From Fulvia fulva (lineage: Eukaryota > Ascomycota > Dothideomycetes > Mycosphaerellales > Mycosphaerellaceae), in assembly GCF_020509005.1 (NCBI RefSeq), contig NC_063015.1:1488001-1552000 (forward strand): DNA of 64,000 nucleotides, read 5' to 3'. Below, piece by piece: positions 34,076-46,103 of this stretch. Both the position numbers and the translations under genes were made by a program. The notes below the pieces were generated by a model. It did no database searches, was not told the DNA's origin, and saw only the letters and a program-made list of their open reading frames with translations. The first letter of the stretch is position 1, and each line of letters starts with the position of its first letter.

Positions 34076-35605
34076 ATGGACAACTCGTCACCACAACACT
34101 CGCTCGTCAGCGCCTTCGATCTCCATCACACCGTGAACATCCGCTATCCTGCCCTCGAGTTACTGAGTCGAGATGATACATGGAAGATGGCCAAACCTAG
34201 AGCCATCACGATGCGCTTCGAACCAAATGCACTCATCACAGATCCGAGAGTAATTGAGAACACCGACCGCAACGCCGAAGAAGGGACACGCTTCCTGCAC
34301 TACACCAAGGCTCTTCGCGGCCACTCCGAGCAGTACAGTGAAGAAGAACCCGAAAAGCACGACATCGAAGCGCTCCTGCGCGATATGAAAGAGCTGTCAA
34401 GATGCATCGGATCGACTGAGCTGAGGGCTGTCATCTACAGACCCGCCAACATCAAGCCCGAGCAGAGGAGTACATGTATGACCATCCGTCGCATCAGCAG
34501 ACTAAAATGTGCGGACGGTCTTATCAAGGAGTGTGGGACTTTCTACGTACTGTCGGCGCCGAAATTCATGGACCTGGCGAAGACCGAGGCGGGTCTCGAG
34601 ATCTGGTACTGTGATCTCAGGGATCTAGTGCTCCTCAACAGTGATCGTGCGGTCAGACATGCCCGGGACACTATGCAGAGATACCCCATCGCTGACGAGG
34701 ACGAGGACGTGATGGGGTTCGCAACGGGCTGGCTGCCACCAAGACTTCCTTCTCTGGTCCCGGTGATCTGCAGCAAGGTCACTCAGGCCGAGCTGCAGCA
34801 AGAAGTCATCAGAGACGAGGACGCCAGCGAGTGTCAAATCTGCAAGCAACCCTTCGACCACCACGACATTGTTCCAGTCATAGTCAACGGCTCCTGCGAC
34901 CACATGTACTGCCACGCCCGTCTCACAACTTGGGTTCTCAGCAATGGCGACCAAGCTACCTGTCCATTCTGCCGAAAGTCCTTCACAACGCCAGAACAGT
35001 ACGTGGACCTGCTTCACGGCACTGATGCAGCTGGTCGTTACGTCTACGACGACCGCTTCAACACATGGGAGAACTTCGAGCGGTCCTGCGCAGACCTGGA
35101 CACATCGCGAGCCAGCTTGCTCATGGCCACCCCAGACTCCAAGATCACGGTCAACGCCAAGTTGCTCGCTGAGTTCTGGGACTATCTCGTCGAGCAAGCC
35201 CGCGCCGAGTCCGAGACCTCAACTCCAGCACACCACAACCCAGCCAACTTTACCGAGCTGGACGTCGCCACAACTGCCATCTCTCACGGCCTCTTCCAGA
35301 TTGACGGCGCGACTTTGCCACCGAACGCTCTCTGCCATATGCTAATCAAGGACATCGATGCTGCCTTCTTCAAGACATTCGTCCGCTCTGAAATGGCGAG
35401 CATGGTTGACGGCGTAGTCATCGCCATGGCTCTTGAGGAGTGGGCTCGTGCGGACAATACGATGGATCTACGCCCCAACCTCTGGCTGTTCATCGAGAGG
35501 ACATTGAACAGGATGGTCAACTTCGTGCGCCTTAGGCGCTGCGAGTGTGTTGGGGAGATTGGGTTGCATAAACACGGGGCGTGCAGGATGTACTACAACA
35601 GCTGA
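34076..35605 (+). CDS. RING-like zinc-finger protein, 509 aa
   Basis: Starts at ATG 34076 (MDNSSPQHSLVSAFDLHHT); the frame is open about 500 bases further up but that part contains a TATA box and reads poorly. Single exon. Around residue 250-295 is a RING-type cluster: CQICKQPF, a His/Cys group in CDHMYCHARL, then CPFCRKSF. The cysteine expected three places after CDHMYC is missing (CHAR), so the second zinc site may be incomplete or atypical. If functional it would be an E3 ubiquitin ligase; the N-terminal 230 and C-terminal 200 residues match nothing I know. Cys/His residues also occur near the end (RRCECVG, HKHGAC). Confidence 0.75.
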   Translation: MDNSSPQHSLVSAFDLHHTVNIRYPALELLSRDDTWKMAKPRAITMRFEPNALITDPRVIENTDRNAEEGTRFLHYTKALRGHSEQYSEEEPEKHDIEALLRDMKELSRCIGSTELRAVIYRPANIKPEQRSTCMTIRRISRLKCADGLIKECGTFYVLSAPKFMDLAKTEAGLEIWYCDLRDLVLLNSDRAVRHARDTMQRYPIADEDEDVMGFATGWLPPRLPSLVPVICSKVTQAELQQEVIRDEDASECQICKQPFDHHDIVPVIVNGSCDHMYCHARLTTWVLSNGDQATCPFCRKSFTTPEQYVDLLHGTDAAGRYVYDDRFNTWENFERSCADLDTSRASLLMATPDSKITVNAKLLAEFWDYLVEQARAESETSTPAHHNPANFTELDVATTAISHGLFQIDGATLPPNALCHMLIKDIDAAFFKTFVRSEMASMVDGVVIAMALEEWARADNTMDLRPNLWLFIERTLNRMVNFVRLRRCECVGEIGLHKHGACRMYYNS

Positions 35606-35730
35606 TCATTGAGAACGTGGAATTGCAAAGTAAAATGGTTGTGTCTTCATTAGATTCACTTTTAGCGCATCGCACCAGTCTGTCATGAGGAGAATATGTA
35701 CATAAGAACAACAACTTTCCAAACCTGCGT

Positions 35731-37708
35731 CTAGCACACTCCCGCCGGAATCGTGAAATCATCAGTATAAACAGTCCCCACCTGACTTGCATTCTCTCCC
35801 AGACCTCTCTTCGCAAAAGCCTTCCAGATAGAACACTGATTTCCCCCCTTAGTGAGTGCCCGATCCGCATCCAAAATCGCATTCCTCGCTTGCACGAATG
35901 TCGGGTTACAAGGCTGCAGCGTCAATGCATCCAGCACCAGCTTCATACTCAAGTACTTGCCATCATCAGGCCTTCCATTGAACCCCAGGACCGGCCTCAG
36001 CAAAGCAGTGTTACCATGATCATCAATCAAGTTCCACATCATCTCATACAACATCGTACACCACACCGTTCCAAACTGGTGGACTCGGGTCAGGGTGTTG
36101 AGGGAAGAGTAAGTGTATGGGTTTGTTTGCATGTTGGTGCTGTAGACGAAAGCGCGGATTCCGGCGGGGTTGTTGAAGGCGTAGTCGCCGATTGGGTAGT
36201 TTGTGTTGCGGTTGTCGCGGGGTGTGGAGCGGATTGCGGTGGCGTAAAAGTCGGACCATCCTTCTCCCATGCCGCCTGACTCGAGCACTTGAAGACAGCG
36301 GGAGTTGGCTGGACCGCCTGTGAGACGGTTTGTGAGGCCGTGCGTGAACTCGTGGATGACGATGCCGGCTTCGAAGGAGCTGTCGCGGTTGGGGACCGAT
36401 TGGTTGAAGACGTACATACGCATGCGGCCTTGTTGGCCATCTGGGGGCGTGGCGAAGTTGGCGTTGTTTAGGCCGGAGCCGTCTTGGGTGTTGAGGATCA
36501 CGCTATCGCCGCCGACACCGCCCTTGCCGAAGTTGGAGGTCTGGAAGTTGCCGGCGGCTTCAGTGAAGCCAAGGATGTAGAGCATATCGCGGTAGTAGTT
36601 GGAGGTGTAGAAGAGCTGGACGGTGGAGGCGTCGATGTACTGTGCTGGCTCCAAAGCTGGGTCGAATCGTGGAGTGTAGACGTTCAGGAGACCACCAGAT
36701 GGACGAGGCTCGTCGAGGAACTCTGCATCTCCGTCTGTATTTGGCTGGGCGATGGCGTTGTTACCACGGGTCACGGTGTAGCGGGTGTCGGAGTCGCGGT
36801 GCCAGCCCAGGCTACTTGCGCGGATGTCGAACGGTAGTATTTCTGTGGTGCGACGGTTGCCCCTTGGGTCATTCAGTGGCCATTTGAAGACTTCGTAGGT
36901 TGACTCTGCAACGTAATCTGTGACTGCCAGGATGTTGTTCTCGTTCGTCGCATCGACATAGGTGGTGAGCCAGTTCTCGCTGACATCAGTCTCCAGTCGC
37001 CATGCCGAGATCAAGTTGCCTTCGGCATTGCCGTAGTAGACCAGCTGTCCTTCTGGTGGAGATTCCACGTTGTTCAGTCCTTGGACTGTGAAAGATCGTG
37101 CAGTTTCTTCGACCAGAATGTCAGCTTCGGCAGGCTGAATTGGCAGAGCAAGGACATCGACCACTGTCTCCAACACTGGCTGAGGCTCGGCAACCTCCTC
37201 TGGAGCTGGCGCTGCCTCTGGAAGTGGGCCAGTGTAGAAAGAGCTTCCGTAGGAGAAGATAGTGCCGTCTGGACGGACCTGTGATTGTATGTCAGCTTGA
37301 CGTAGTCCTGTGAGTCGACTTCCCACATACATTGACGTTGAAGTCGGCGTCATCGATGTCAAGGCCGTTCAATGTCTGCTTGAAGTAGACGTGCGCAATG
37401 CCGTTGCTCGAGACGTGGTTGTCGTTCGCCGTTCGGAACTCGGCATCGGGGTGAATGCTCCTCAAGTGATTTGTTGCAGCCTCGATTGGATCTGTGCTTG
37501 CCGGAGCGGAAGTTCTCTGGACAGAGATCTCACCATCCTCAGCCACGTATCGAGAGCGTTGCTGTGGTCGGAAGTCATCCAGTCTGGAGCTCAATTGTCG
37601 TCGTTGGAGGGCCTCGGGGTCTGACTCGAGAGCATGAGAGTCATGGAAAGGATGAGACAATGTCCCAAGGACAAGGCTTGACAAAGCCGCAATCTGTGAG
37701 GAACGCAT
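35731..37708 (-). CDS. fungalysin (M36) secreted metalloprotease
   Basis: Extracellular zinc endopeptidase made as a preproenzyme. Exons 37331-37708 and 35731-37278 with a 52-nt intron (GTATGT...CACAG), 641 aa, the family's usual size. A signal peptide (IAALSSLVLGTLSHP) is followed by the fungalysin propeptide (HLRSIHPDAEF, IAHVYFKQTLNGLDI). The catalytic half carries HEFTHGLTNRL with the third zinc ligand downstream in GEGWSDFYATAI. The sequence ends FTIPAGVC. All key residues are present, so an active enzyme is expected. It lies convergent with the RING-like gene, 125 bases apart. Confidence 0.95.
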
Positions 37709-39158
37709 TTTGGAGTGTGTAGAGCTCTGTGAATCTCACCTACCGGACATTGTGCACCGCCTTTATCTGTATACTCTCGTCGCCGTTGGAGAACAGCACT
37801 GCGACTCTAGCCGCCATGATGTCGTTGACCCCCTTGGCATGCCTTCGGGTCAACCCTCGCACTATGAAATGCAACCTCATCTGCACGTACTATTGGAAAT
37901 GAGGGTCAGGAGGTTGATAACAATCATCCAGAAGCCGCAGTTGACACTTGATGTAGGTGGCGTGTGCCGTCTTGTTCCAATACAGTTCATATGCTGTGAC
38001 TGATGTAGAAGGTGGCCGTGGACCTAGTCCTGATGCAGAAGGTATGAAGATTAGCCTGAACTTGGCGACATGCCAAGCTATCAACCAAGACGGAGAGGAC
38101 TTCTTGTAGCTCTACTTGTGCAGGGCATGTCGTTCGAATGCACGACATGTATTCTCCGTGCCATGCTGGGGCTGCGTGTCGCCGAGGAGCATCAGTGGCC
38201 AATCGTGTCTTTTCAAGTCGTACTCCTGGCTGCTGATCTCTCATTCGTAGTACGAGAAAGGAGCTCTCAGAAGGTGACTGTAACGCCGGATCAATCATGG
38301 CATAGTGTTGGCAGGAGTCGTCGACGGGCTTCTGGTCGGTGCCTCATTCGTGTACGTTGTCACTCAAGGAGGTTGTTCAGCGCAGCGCGTCACGTATGTA
38401 CGCTTGCTCGTTGAATCATGTGATGGATATGAAGTGGCTTGAACGAAAGTGCCGTCGTCCAGATTGAATCCACATTTTGCTGCAGGTCGACATATTAACG
38501 TGTTGAGGATAAGGCCCATAAGGCCCATACGGGGAGAGGCGAACATGGAAGCGAAGTGAAAGAGCCTAGAGCAGGGATCACGCGGAACATAATTCCACCG
38601 CGCCTCGCGTGCTTGCGATCCTGATCCTTGTTGACTCTCCTGTTGTCCATCAACAAGCCGCATCGGGACGGCGGTGTCACCAACAGTGACAACTAACACG
38701 AGCCACTGATGCCTCGTCCCTTCACAAAAAGGTAGGCTGAGCCAATGAGGCTATGCAGTGTGAGTCAAAAACACGAGTTGGAGCCTTAATCAACTACATA
38801 GGTACACCACAACGACCATAAGCACTCTTTCCTATCATTGACGAGCTCAACGTACATCACAGTATACACAATTACTCATGGCGGTCTCTGTCGAGGAGAA
38901 TGACGCGGCTTATGCCGTGACCAAGACTGCCATTCAGAAACTCGGCAACATACTGGACTTCACGTACATTGATTCGACCACCAGCCAGAAGGCAGCACGA
39001 CCAACATGATCTGCTAGATCTCCTCGATTCGGACGATGAGCTCTTCTGGGCAACGGCGAAAGCTTGGGCGGCGCCAGATCTTTCGTTGAGAATGCGTGCT
39101 GTTATCAGTCAGATACATGCAACAGTCTCAAGAAAGTGTCGACTCACTTCGTTCAAAC
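37709..39158. other. 1.4-kb intergenic region, no firm gene
   Basis: Includes a short plus-strand frame at 38878-39009 with good-looking start (MAVSVEENDAAYAVTKTAIQKLG) that could be a first exon, but I could not find a matching next exon. The rest is empty as far as I can see. Confidence 0.3.
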
Positions 39159-39401
39159 TCACTCAAGCACTTCTCCGCTCTGTCCGGTCGATGCTCGCTG
39201 GTCTCTGGACTGCTTGCGAAGTTGAAGGTAGCCAAGTACCATTGCGGCGGCGGCTAGAGCACTGCCAATGATACCAAAGATTATGGCGAGCTTGATTTGC
39301 TGTTGCTGCAACTGATACCCCGACACTGTCGTTGGCGATGGCAATGGTGTGGCTGTGGTGGTGCTCTCAAGTGAGGTGCGGGTGAGAGTTCCGAATGGCA
39401 T
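39159..39401 (-). CDS. possible small single-pass membrane protein, 80 aa
   Basis: ATG at 39401 (MPFGTLTRTSLESTTTATPLPSP). A Thr/Ser/Pro-rich N-terminus precedes one clear transmembrane segment (LAIIFGIIGSALAAAAMVLGYL) and a basic tail (RKQSRDQR). This is a type I or III membrane topology. No known family. The strong segment and natural start favour a gene, but it could be chance or one exon of a longer gene. Confidence 0.4.
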   Translation of the reverse strand: MPFGTLTRTSLESTTTATPLPSPTTVSGYQLQQQQIKLAIIFGIIGSALAAAAMVLGYLQLRKQSRDQRASTGQSGEVLE

Positions 39402-40618
39402 GGTGTACTGATCGTCTTGCACTAGCAAGTGAATAGGCCTCGAAGTCGAATAGGTGCTGCTTGAGTATGGCGACGGAGTTGATCAAGAATCTAAGCCTGC
39501 CAAATGGGTATCAAGGATGAACTACTTTGACTTGGCCAAAGTCGAAATGCCTTCTTAGCTGTGTCCGCTGGAAATTTTCTGCTCTGAAATCGGCCTTTGC
39601 CTTGGGTCCTCCAAGGGCATCGCGATACCTGATGCACACACGATCATGGTAGCTGTGCAAGTGGCAGACCTGTCAATTATGGGTATAACCTGGGAGGTGC
39701 AAATGCATTCTTTCCCTCCGCAAGGCTGTGAACACGTCAACGGATGCGCTAGCCATGGTCACAGCCCGGCGCCTCAGTCCCTACGGTCCTTGGGGGTGGT
39801 AGGAGATGTCCATTAGCAGCAGGAACTAGGAGGTGTGTTCGCAAGGAACAAGATCAGGTAGGACGTCTAGGGTGGCTCTCCTGCACGTCAAAGGCGAACG
39901 CACACACGACGGGACGAACCTCGAACCGATGTTTACGACTTCCCTCCCAAAGCAGGAACATTTCGGAGGCGAGGCAACAGGGTATGAGAAGTGACGACAC
40001 GGGAGAAAGGACAGAAGAGGAGTTACCTAGGAGGTGCCTGGTCCCTCGGTCGCCGGATGATAGCACGAGGCTAACCATCAAGCTCGCATATGCAGACATT
40101 AGCGTGTTCCCTAACGCCACCAGGAATTCCTACCGGGAAAGGAGAAATATGGGGGTGAAAGGGTCTCTTCCCAGGATGAAGAGACTTCGGGAAGTGCGAA
40201 GGCAGGCTAGAGCTACAGCCGGGCGGGAGTTCCTGTGGTGTAGCTTTACAGCTGACGCCTCGTTGCACAGCATGGCCCTGTCGCATTAGTCTGGCGCATT
40301 CTACTCGCGGACCACACTCGCGACCGAGTCGTCTGCCTCAAACAGAAAGGCCTTGGGGGTGCAACCCTAGCAGACCTCGAAGATGGTAGGGCAGGCATGC
40401 TCGACACACATCAACCAATTCCAACGCTTCAAAGCACATTCGTTAGTTGGAGACCTCCCCTTCTGACCGGTGTGGTCCTGCATCGTTTCATGTCCACGTG
40501 GCGCATGGAGCTCATCATGGTAAGGCAGTCTGTACAGCTTGCAGTGCAATCGATGCTCTCCCATCACTGCATCCTCATCTCCATCGACACACTCTATGCC
40601 AATGTCGGTCGCGCCCCC
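39402..40618. other. 1.2-kb intergenic region, no gene seen
   Basis: No convincing frame, repeat or RNA gene. An in-frame ATG at about 40490 could extend the next protein upstream by roughly 40 residues. Confidence 0.35.
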
Positions 40619-42306
40619 ATGGCATCTCCACTTTATCGCTGCGAAACATGCCTAAAGGTGTTCAGCCGAGGATATACTCTGAGACGACATCAAGCGATTC
40701 ACGGCACCTTGGGCGACAAGTACGAATGTGATATCTGCAATGCAAGCTTTGATCGAAACGACCGTTTGACGCGACATCGTAAGATCCACACCGGCAAAGA
40801 CCTTCGGGATTGCGGATATTGTGGTAAGCAGTCCCTCGGAGGCTCTGACGCGGGTTCGACACGGCCTATGGCTCTCAGCGGTCAAGTCGACCGCCTCATT
40901 TGGAAGAGCAGAGCGTTCGTAGCCTGCTGAAAGGGCTCCAAGCGACTTTGACGCGTTGGATCTCGTCGGAGAGAGGCGCGCGGTTCGACGCTTCCCCTTC
41001 AACCACAGTGCCTTGCTGACAATAGTCACTAGGCCGAGGATTCCGAAGTGACTATGTCAGGATTCATCTAGGTACTTGCAAACATCGTAAGGATTCTACG
41101 ATCCCGCAAAGATCTGCAGAGCTCGATCGACCGGGCCAGCGTGTAACCAAGTCGCTTGACATCCGCTTCGAACATACCCAGATGGAGAGACTTGGAATCG
41201 TATCGCAGCCCACCACTATCGACCACAAGAAGCGCTCGAAGCCTGTTCGCTTTGTTCAGCATACCATATTGCTACGGAGATCTAAGAAACCTCGGCAAGA
41301 TGCCAGGACCGCCATCTCTGACGGAGACGGTAATCGAGTGCAGCACGTTGAAGACTCTACGCCTTGCGTTGCGGACCAGGAACAGAGTGTCACAGAGCCC
41401 ATTAGTTTCGCTCGGCGTGCTTTGTCACCGCAAAGATCTCAAGAATTCTCAATGGATGTGCAGTTGGCCATGCATGGCGGGGACTGGGAGCGAGTGCAGC
41501 AATGGCAACGAGCAATGCCGGAGGGATGGCTTGTGAAAGATCACTCAAGCGACATCTTAAGCCATGGAACGTTGGATATATGGCAACTATTGTCCAAGGA
41601 TGACGTTCAATCCCTACTCCAGAACATAGACCAGGCTCGTCGAATATTCCGCCGGGAAACGAAGATTGGCGTAGTAGACTTTTTGCGTGTTCTTGTAGAC
41701 AGAGGCTTGTCGGTTGACACTGAATTTTGGCCGGGGCAGACTCTTCTGGTTGTGGCCGCCCGCCGTGGTTATTTGGATTCAGTCCGCCTGCTGCTCGAGA
41801 AAGGTGCATCTGTCAATGGGTCAGCGGGCATGTACGGAGAGACACCACTCATGGCTGCCGCCAACGAAGGCGAAATGGATTGTGTTCGACTTCTACTGGA
41901 GCATGGAGCGGATGTGAATCTGTGTAGACGCTTGGACGAGGACGGGAGCCTGCTCACCGCACTCAGCTCCGCCTGCGAACGTCCCTTATGGAACGGGTAT
42001 TACTCATTCCTGAATCCGGAAGACGTGGCAAGTTGTCTCGTCAGTGCCGGAGCAAACGTGAACCTTGGGGATCCGACTCCACTTGATTGGGCTCTGGAGT
42101 ATCATACGGCCTTTGGATTGGTCAAGTTTCTTCTCAGGGCTGGAGCACACATATCAAGAGTAAATGACGAGACCATCTCCGGGCTGGCAGGCAAAGCTCT
42201 CGGCGTGGGGTCCTTTCACTCGTGGGAGTACCGGCAGCCAACAGACAAGCTCCAGCTCCTACAAAAAAAGGCTGCAAGAGAGCTGAGGCAGAGCTACAAA
42301 GAATAG
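40619..42306 (+). CDS. C2H2/C2HC zinc-finger protein with ankyrin repeats, probable frameshift at 3' end
   Basis: Exon 1 (40619-40823) encodes two C2H2 fingers (CETCLKVFSRGYTLRRHQAIH; CDICNASFDRNDRLTRHRKIH) and the first half of a third. A 209-nt intron (40824-41032, GTAAGC...CTGAC...CTAG) splits it, and exon 2 (41033-42306) completes it as CGYCGRGFRSDYVRIHLGTC. Ankyrin repeats follow from about residue 290 (GQTLLVVAARRGYLDSVRLLLEKGA; GETPLMAAANEGEMDCVRLLLEHGADVN; TPLDWALEYHTAFGLVKFLLRAGA). Total 492 aa. After a run of seven A at about 42260, a protein-like continuation lies in the next frame to 42461. Probably a nuclear DNA-binding regulator. Confidence 0.75.
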
Positions 42307-42461
42307 ACAGAGCCAAAAGGATCTACCATGACCGAGGACTCTCAGCAGAAGAGGTAGCCGCTCGCATAGAAGCAGAATCATTACTTGTCAGCTACGACAG
42401 TGACGACGTAGCGGATTGGCTTGGGAAACGTCGAGTGACTCATGTCATCGATGACGAATAG
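42307..42461 (+). other. likely out-of-frame C-terminal extension of the zinc-finger/ankyrin protein
   Basis: Open in a different frame from the upstream exon, this stretch reads as an amphipathic, charged helix (AEAELQRIDRAKRIYHDRGL, SAEEVAARIEAESLL) and ends GKRRVTHVIDDE. One additional A in the homopolymer near 42260 would put it in frame with the ankyrin part. Treat as possible true C-terminus. Confidence 0.5.
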
Positions 42462-42806
42462 GTCCAGGCTGCTCACAGCGTAAGCGAGAAGTTCAGGACT
42501 TACTGTGGATAGGTCATATTATCATTAACGTCATCTATCGAGGAGGTGACTGCAGCCATGCTCACACCAGTACACCTTTCCACGCAGCTCCATCGGCAGC
42601 AATGCCCAGGTCCGCCGGCCGGTGAATCTCTATGCTTCGCTAAATATGCTTCCAACACAGACCATGAACAGAAGACCGGAATGTGGACGGGATAGTGCTT
42701 GGTCCGTGCTTGACTTTGCGACTTGTGCAGCGCTTGCTTGTCGAATAAGTCAGGAGCAGTATATATGATGGCCTGTACATGATGTTCTGCTGTTGACGAC
42801 AGTCCC

Positions 42807-45067
42807 TCAGTCGACCTTGATAGCGCCGTATATTCTGCGCACAAAGGCGTATGCTGTCAGGAAGCCGATTGTGCCAGTGAGCAGACCGTAGACCAGACAT
42901 GCCAGGAAGCTGTAGGCGAAGAACAGCATGGAGCTGGTGAAGCCGGTGATGTGTAGGTGGTTGGCGTAGTAATATATGCAGTATAGGAAGATCCAGACGG
43001 ATGATGAGCCGCCGACGAAGAAGGATTGCCACCACCAGTGGTAGTTCTGTCACAATGTTAGTATCAGAACGCTTATCTTTCAGCAGGTCAGACTTACTTC
43101 TGAACAGAGCTGAATGTACACAGCAATGATGGTGGTCTCCATCACCGCCAGAATGAGAATAGTCGACACCACGGCCATGAAGCCGAAGACGTAGTAGTAG
43201 CCGCTCTTATCTTGCCAGAGACTGCGGAAGACGAACATGAGCTCGATAAAGATGACAGCAAAAGGGACCAGGCCGGCCAGAAGAATTGTTTGGATGGATC
43301 GGCTGTACCACAGCTGTTGCGGTATTTGGCGAGGCACTGTGGTCGCTTTGATAGGATGAGAATATGCACCTGCTCGGACGAAGCCATACCAGCTGCCGAC
43401 ATACACGAGAGGGAGTTGAATGAAGAGCCATAGTGCGACCAGTCCGAAGAGCGTGCCGAGCGGGATTGCAGTCGAAGATGACTGGGCCCAGACAAAGAGG
43501 TTGAGGATGAAAGTTGTGGCGAACAGAAGGCCGGGCACTAGTGTTGCTGTCACAATGGCGTTCGTCCTGAAATTGGTGCCGCCGAAGGTCTTGTAGACTC
43601 TGGCAGAGAAGTAGCCAGAGAATGCGCCAGCCACGAAGAACAAGGCAAAGCCAGTAGAGATGAAGCCGCCACGGAAAGATGGGTTGAGGAAGCCGAAGCA
43701 GGACAACGCGAGAAGGCCAGTGGACATGAAGACCAATTGCGTGCCAGAACCGATCAGCGGTGCAAGGAGGAAGCCAAATGCTGGTTGGCGGAACACATCG
43801 CCATGGACCAGTTTCCAGCCGGTAATGTCTTCAGGGATTTCATCGTCGGAGCTGACCTCATCGTCCTGCGGAACAGCATCAACCTTCTCGAGCAAACCAC
43901 CGCCCTCAGAACTCCTCTTTCGCGGAGACCGACTACCTTTGCTACGCTTGCCTGCTCGCAGCTTGCCATCTTCCAAAATGCCATCTCGGTAGCCCTTGAT
44001 ATCGCCACGAATCGTGCGGGCAAGGATGAAGGCCACGACAGACGATAGAATTCCAGAAATGATGAGAGAATTTGCAATGGCCAGCCAGTGAACATTGTTG
44101 CCTTCTTCCTGGTCGACAAAGTAAAGATCCCACCGATTGCCCCAATCAAGCTTGTCCTCCTCGCGGAAGTACACGCTGTAGGTATATGGAATAGTGAAGT
44201 TGAGGTCATCGGGTGCGTTCTCGATGTTGTCCCACAAGGTAGCAGCCTCCATATGCTCGATTGACGTCACATTGATGGTGGTTTGGTTGACAGCAAGTTC
44301 CAGGCCATTATGTACGTCGTGCAGGGATGGTGGCAGCCCAGTCGCATCACGATTCTCGGCCTCAATTGACTTCGCATACACCTCGAACCCGACGATGACC
44401 TTCTTTCCAGCTTGTCCGTCCCTGCCTGGCGCGTTGCGGTGTCGAATAACCAGAGTGACGTGGTTGTTTAGAAAGTAGCGCGGTTGCCCGGTCATGAGCG
44501 AGACCTCCTCGTAGCCCATCTTGAATCCAGAAGCATAGTACTTTCTGCTCTTGTCAACAGTCACGAAGCTGGTCGCACCAGGGAGGTTGTCCACAATCCA
44601 CTCAGCAACATATCCTTTCTTGACGACTTCAATCGCGTTCTTTAAGCCTGCTTTGTCGATCGTCTTGCTGCAAAGGTATCTCGCCTCTTCGTCTTTACCC
44701 ATGACCAGCTCGTAGTCCGAAACCGTGATTCTGTCACCTCGAAGAACTTCACCGAGGTTCAAGGCCACGCTTGAGCCAGAAATGAGACCAGTTCCCGGGT
44801 GATGTCTGCCAGAGGATGGACATACGAAAGGTAGCTCGGAGTATGCATATTGAATGGGCGTGTTGTCGCTGTACGCCTTGTTGACAAACAGTGGTATTGT
44901 CTCGCCCTCTGCGTACGACTTTATCGAGAAGCCTGCCTCCTATCAGCGTGATACCTCAGCGCGTTTCGGTGGCATTGCTCACCGGGAATGTAGAATGCCT
45001 GCACGAGCTGCAGGCCAAATAGCAATACTGCCCAGCTCAGTCTACTTATCCTGTAGTCGGCGGCCAT
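42807..45067 (-). CDS. transmembrane 9 superfamily (TM9/Emp70) protein
   Basis: Golgi/endosome nonaspanin. Exons 44983-45067, 43098-44932 and 42807-43046 with 50- and 51-nt introns give 719 aa. A signal peptide (WAVLLFGLQLVQA) leads to the conserved luminal start (FSIKSYAEGETIPLFVNKAYSDNTP). The large luminal domain ends near residue 300, and nine hydrophobic helices follow, with typical segments HGDVFR, LPLVYVGSWYGF and NYHWWWQSFF. The last residues, GAIKVD, fit the KXD/E COPI-binding signal that keeps TM9 proteins in the Golgi. The cytosolic loop has a long acidic/basic insert (KRSKGSRSPRKRSS...DDEVSSDDE). Confidence 0.95.
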
Positions 45068-46103
45068 GTCTGTGCAATGGTGTCCTGAGCCTCGTTGTCG
45101 TCGCCAGTGTGGGAGTGTCTAGTGGAGGTCGCTTCCCCTCTCACTGCAAATATGAGTAGTGGGGACAATGTGCGCGTGTGAGCTGTACGCTTGTTGCACA
45201 GCGCATGCAGTCGTTGTCTGGGTGCGTTGAGGAGGAGTGTGATGTATGCGTCTTCCCGATAAGTGATGCAGCTCAGATGAAGCTCAGATTGCTGAGCTTA
45301 CGCTCCTGCTGAGGAAGCGTCGCGCCTGCGTCGTGTACTCGGAGATCTCAGGCGAATGACAGGGGACGGTGAGAAGTACGCGAGTGAGCTGTCGCGGCAG
45401 CAGAAATCACAACAACCACTTCCTCCGATACCTCAACAACGACAACACCTGTCAGCTGGGTCGGTGGAAGGAGAACGTTCAACGAAGCGTGGTCAGTGCC
45501 AAGTGGTCACTTTCACATGAGATGATGAGCCGAAGCGTCCGAGCGGTGGAGAGTTCGCGGGAGACGGTCCGGAGAAAGGAGCAACGGCTGCAGCTGGGCC
45601 AAAGCTTGAAACTCTCCCGAGTCCCGACGATTCACTCCAGCCACAACTCCACATCAACATTACACCGTGATTGCCTGGGAACCTGAAAGACATCTGACAT
45701 GATAGTGTCTCCATCATATCTCACCGATTGTGCGTCTCTCGACACGAGCTCCGCACGACACACACTCGCGTGACTCGACACACCACGAGGGAGCATGGAC
45801 CAAGCAATATACTCCAGAAATACCAAATTCAACACCCTTGTTCCTGGACCCATAATGCGGTCCAGACTTTGGCACTTTGCCTGACTGCAGTGTAACGATG
45901 GTCACATGATCTCGAAACGGTACTCTATCAGCATCGCGGTCCTTGATGTCATCTCACAATGACTGTATTCCACCGACCGAAGTAACGGGACGTCCTTTGC
46001 ACTGCTGTCCGATTCAAACTTGCTGGATCGACTACGTGCTTTCATTATCGCGGGACTGTCAAAGCTCTGCGCCAGCACAGAGCATGATTTAGTAACGAGG
46101 TCT
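45068..46103. other. 1-kb intergenic region, no gene supported
   Basis: Promoter side of TM9 and 3' flank of the GH45 gene. Short frames only, no repeat seen. Confidence 0.4.
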
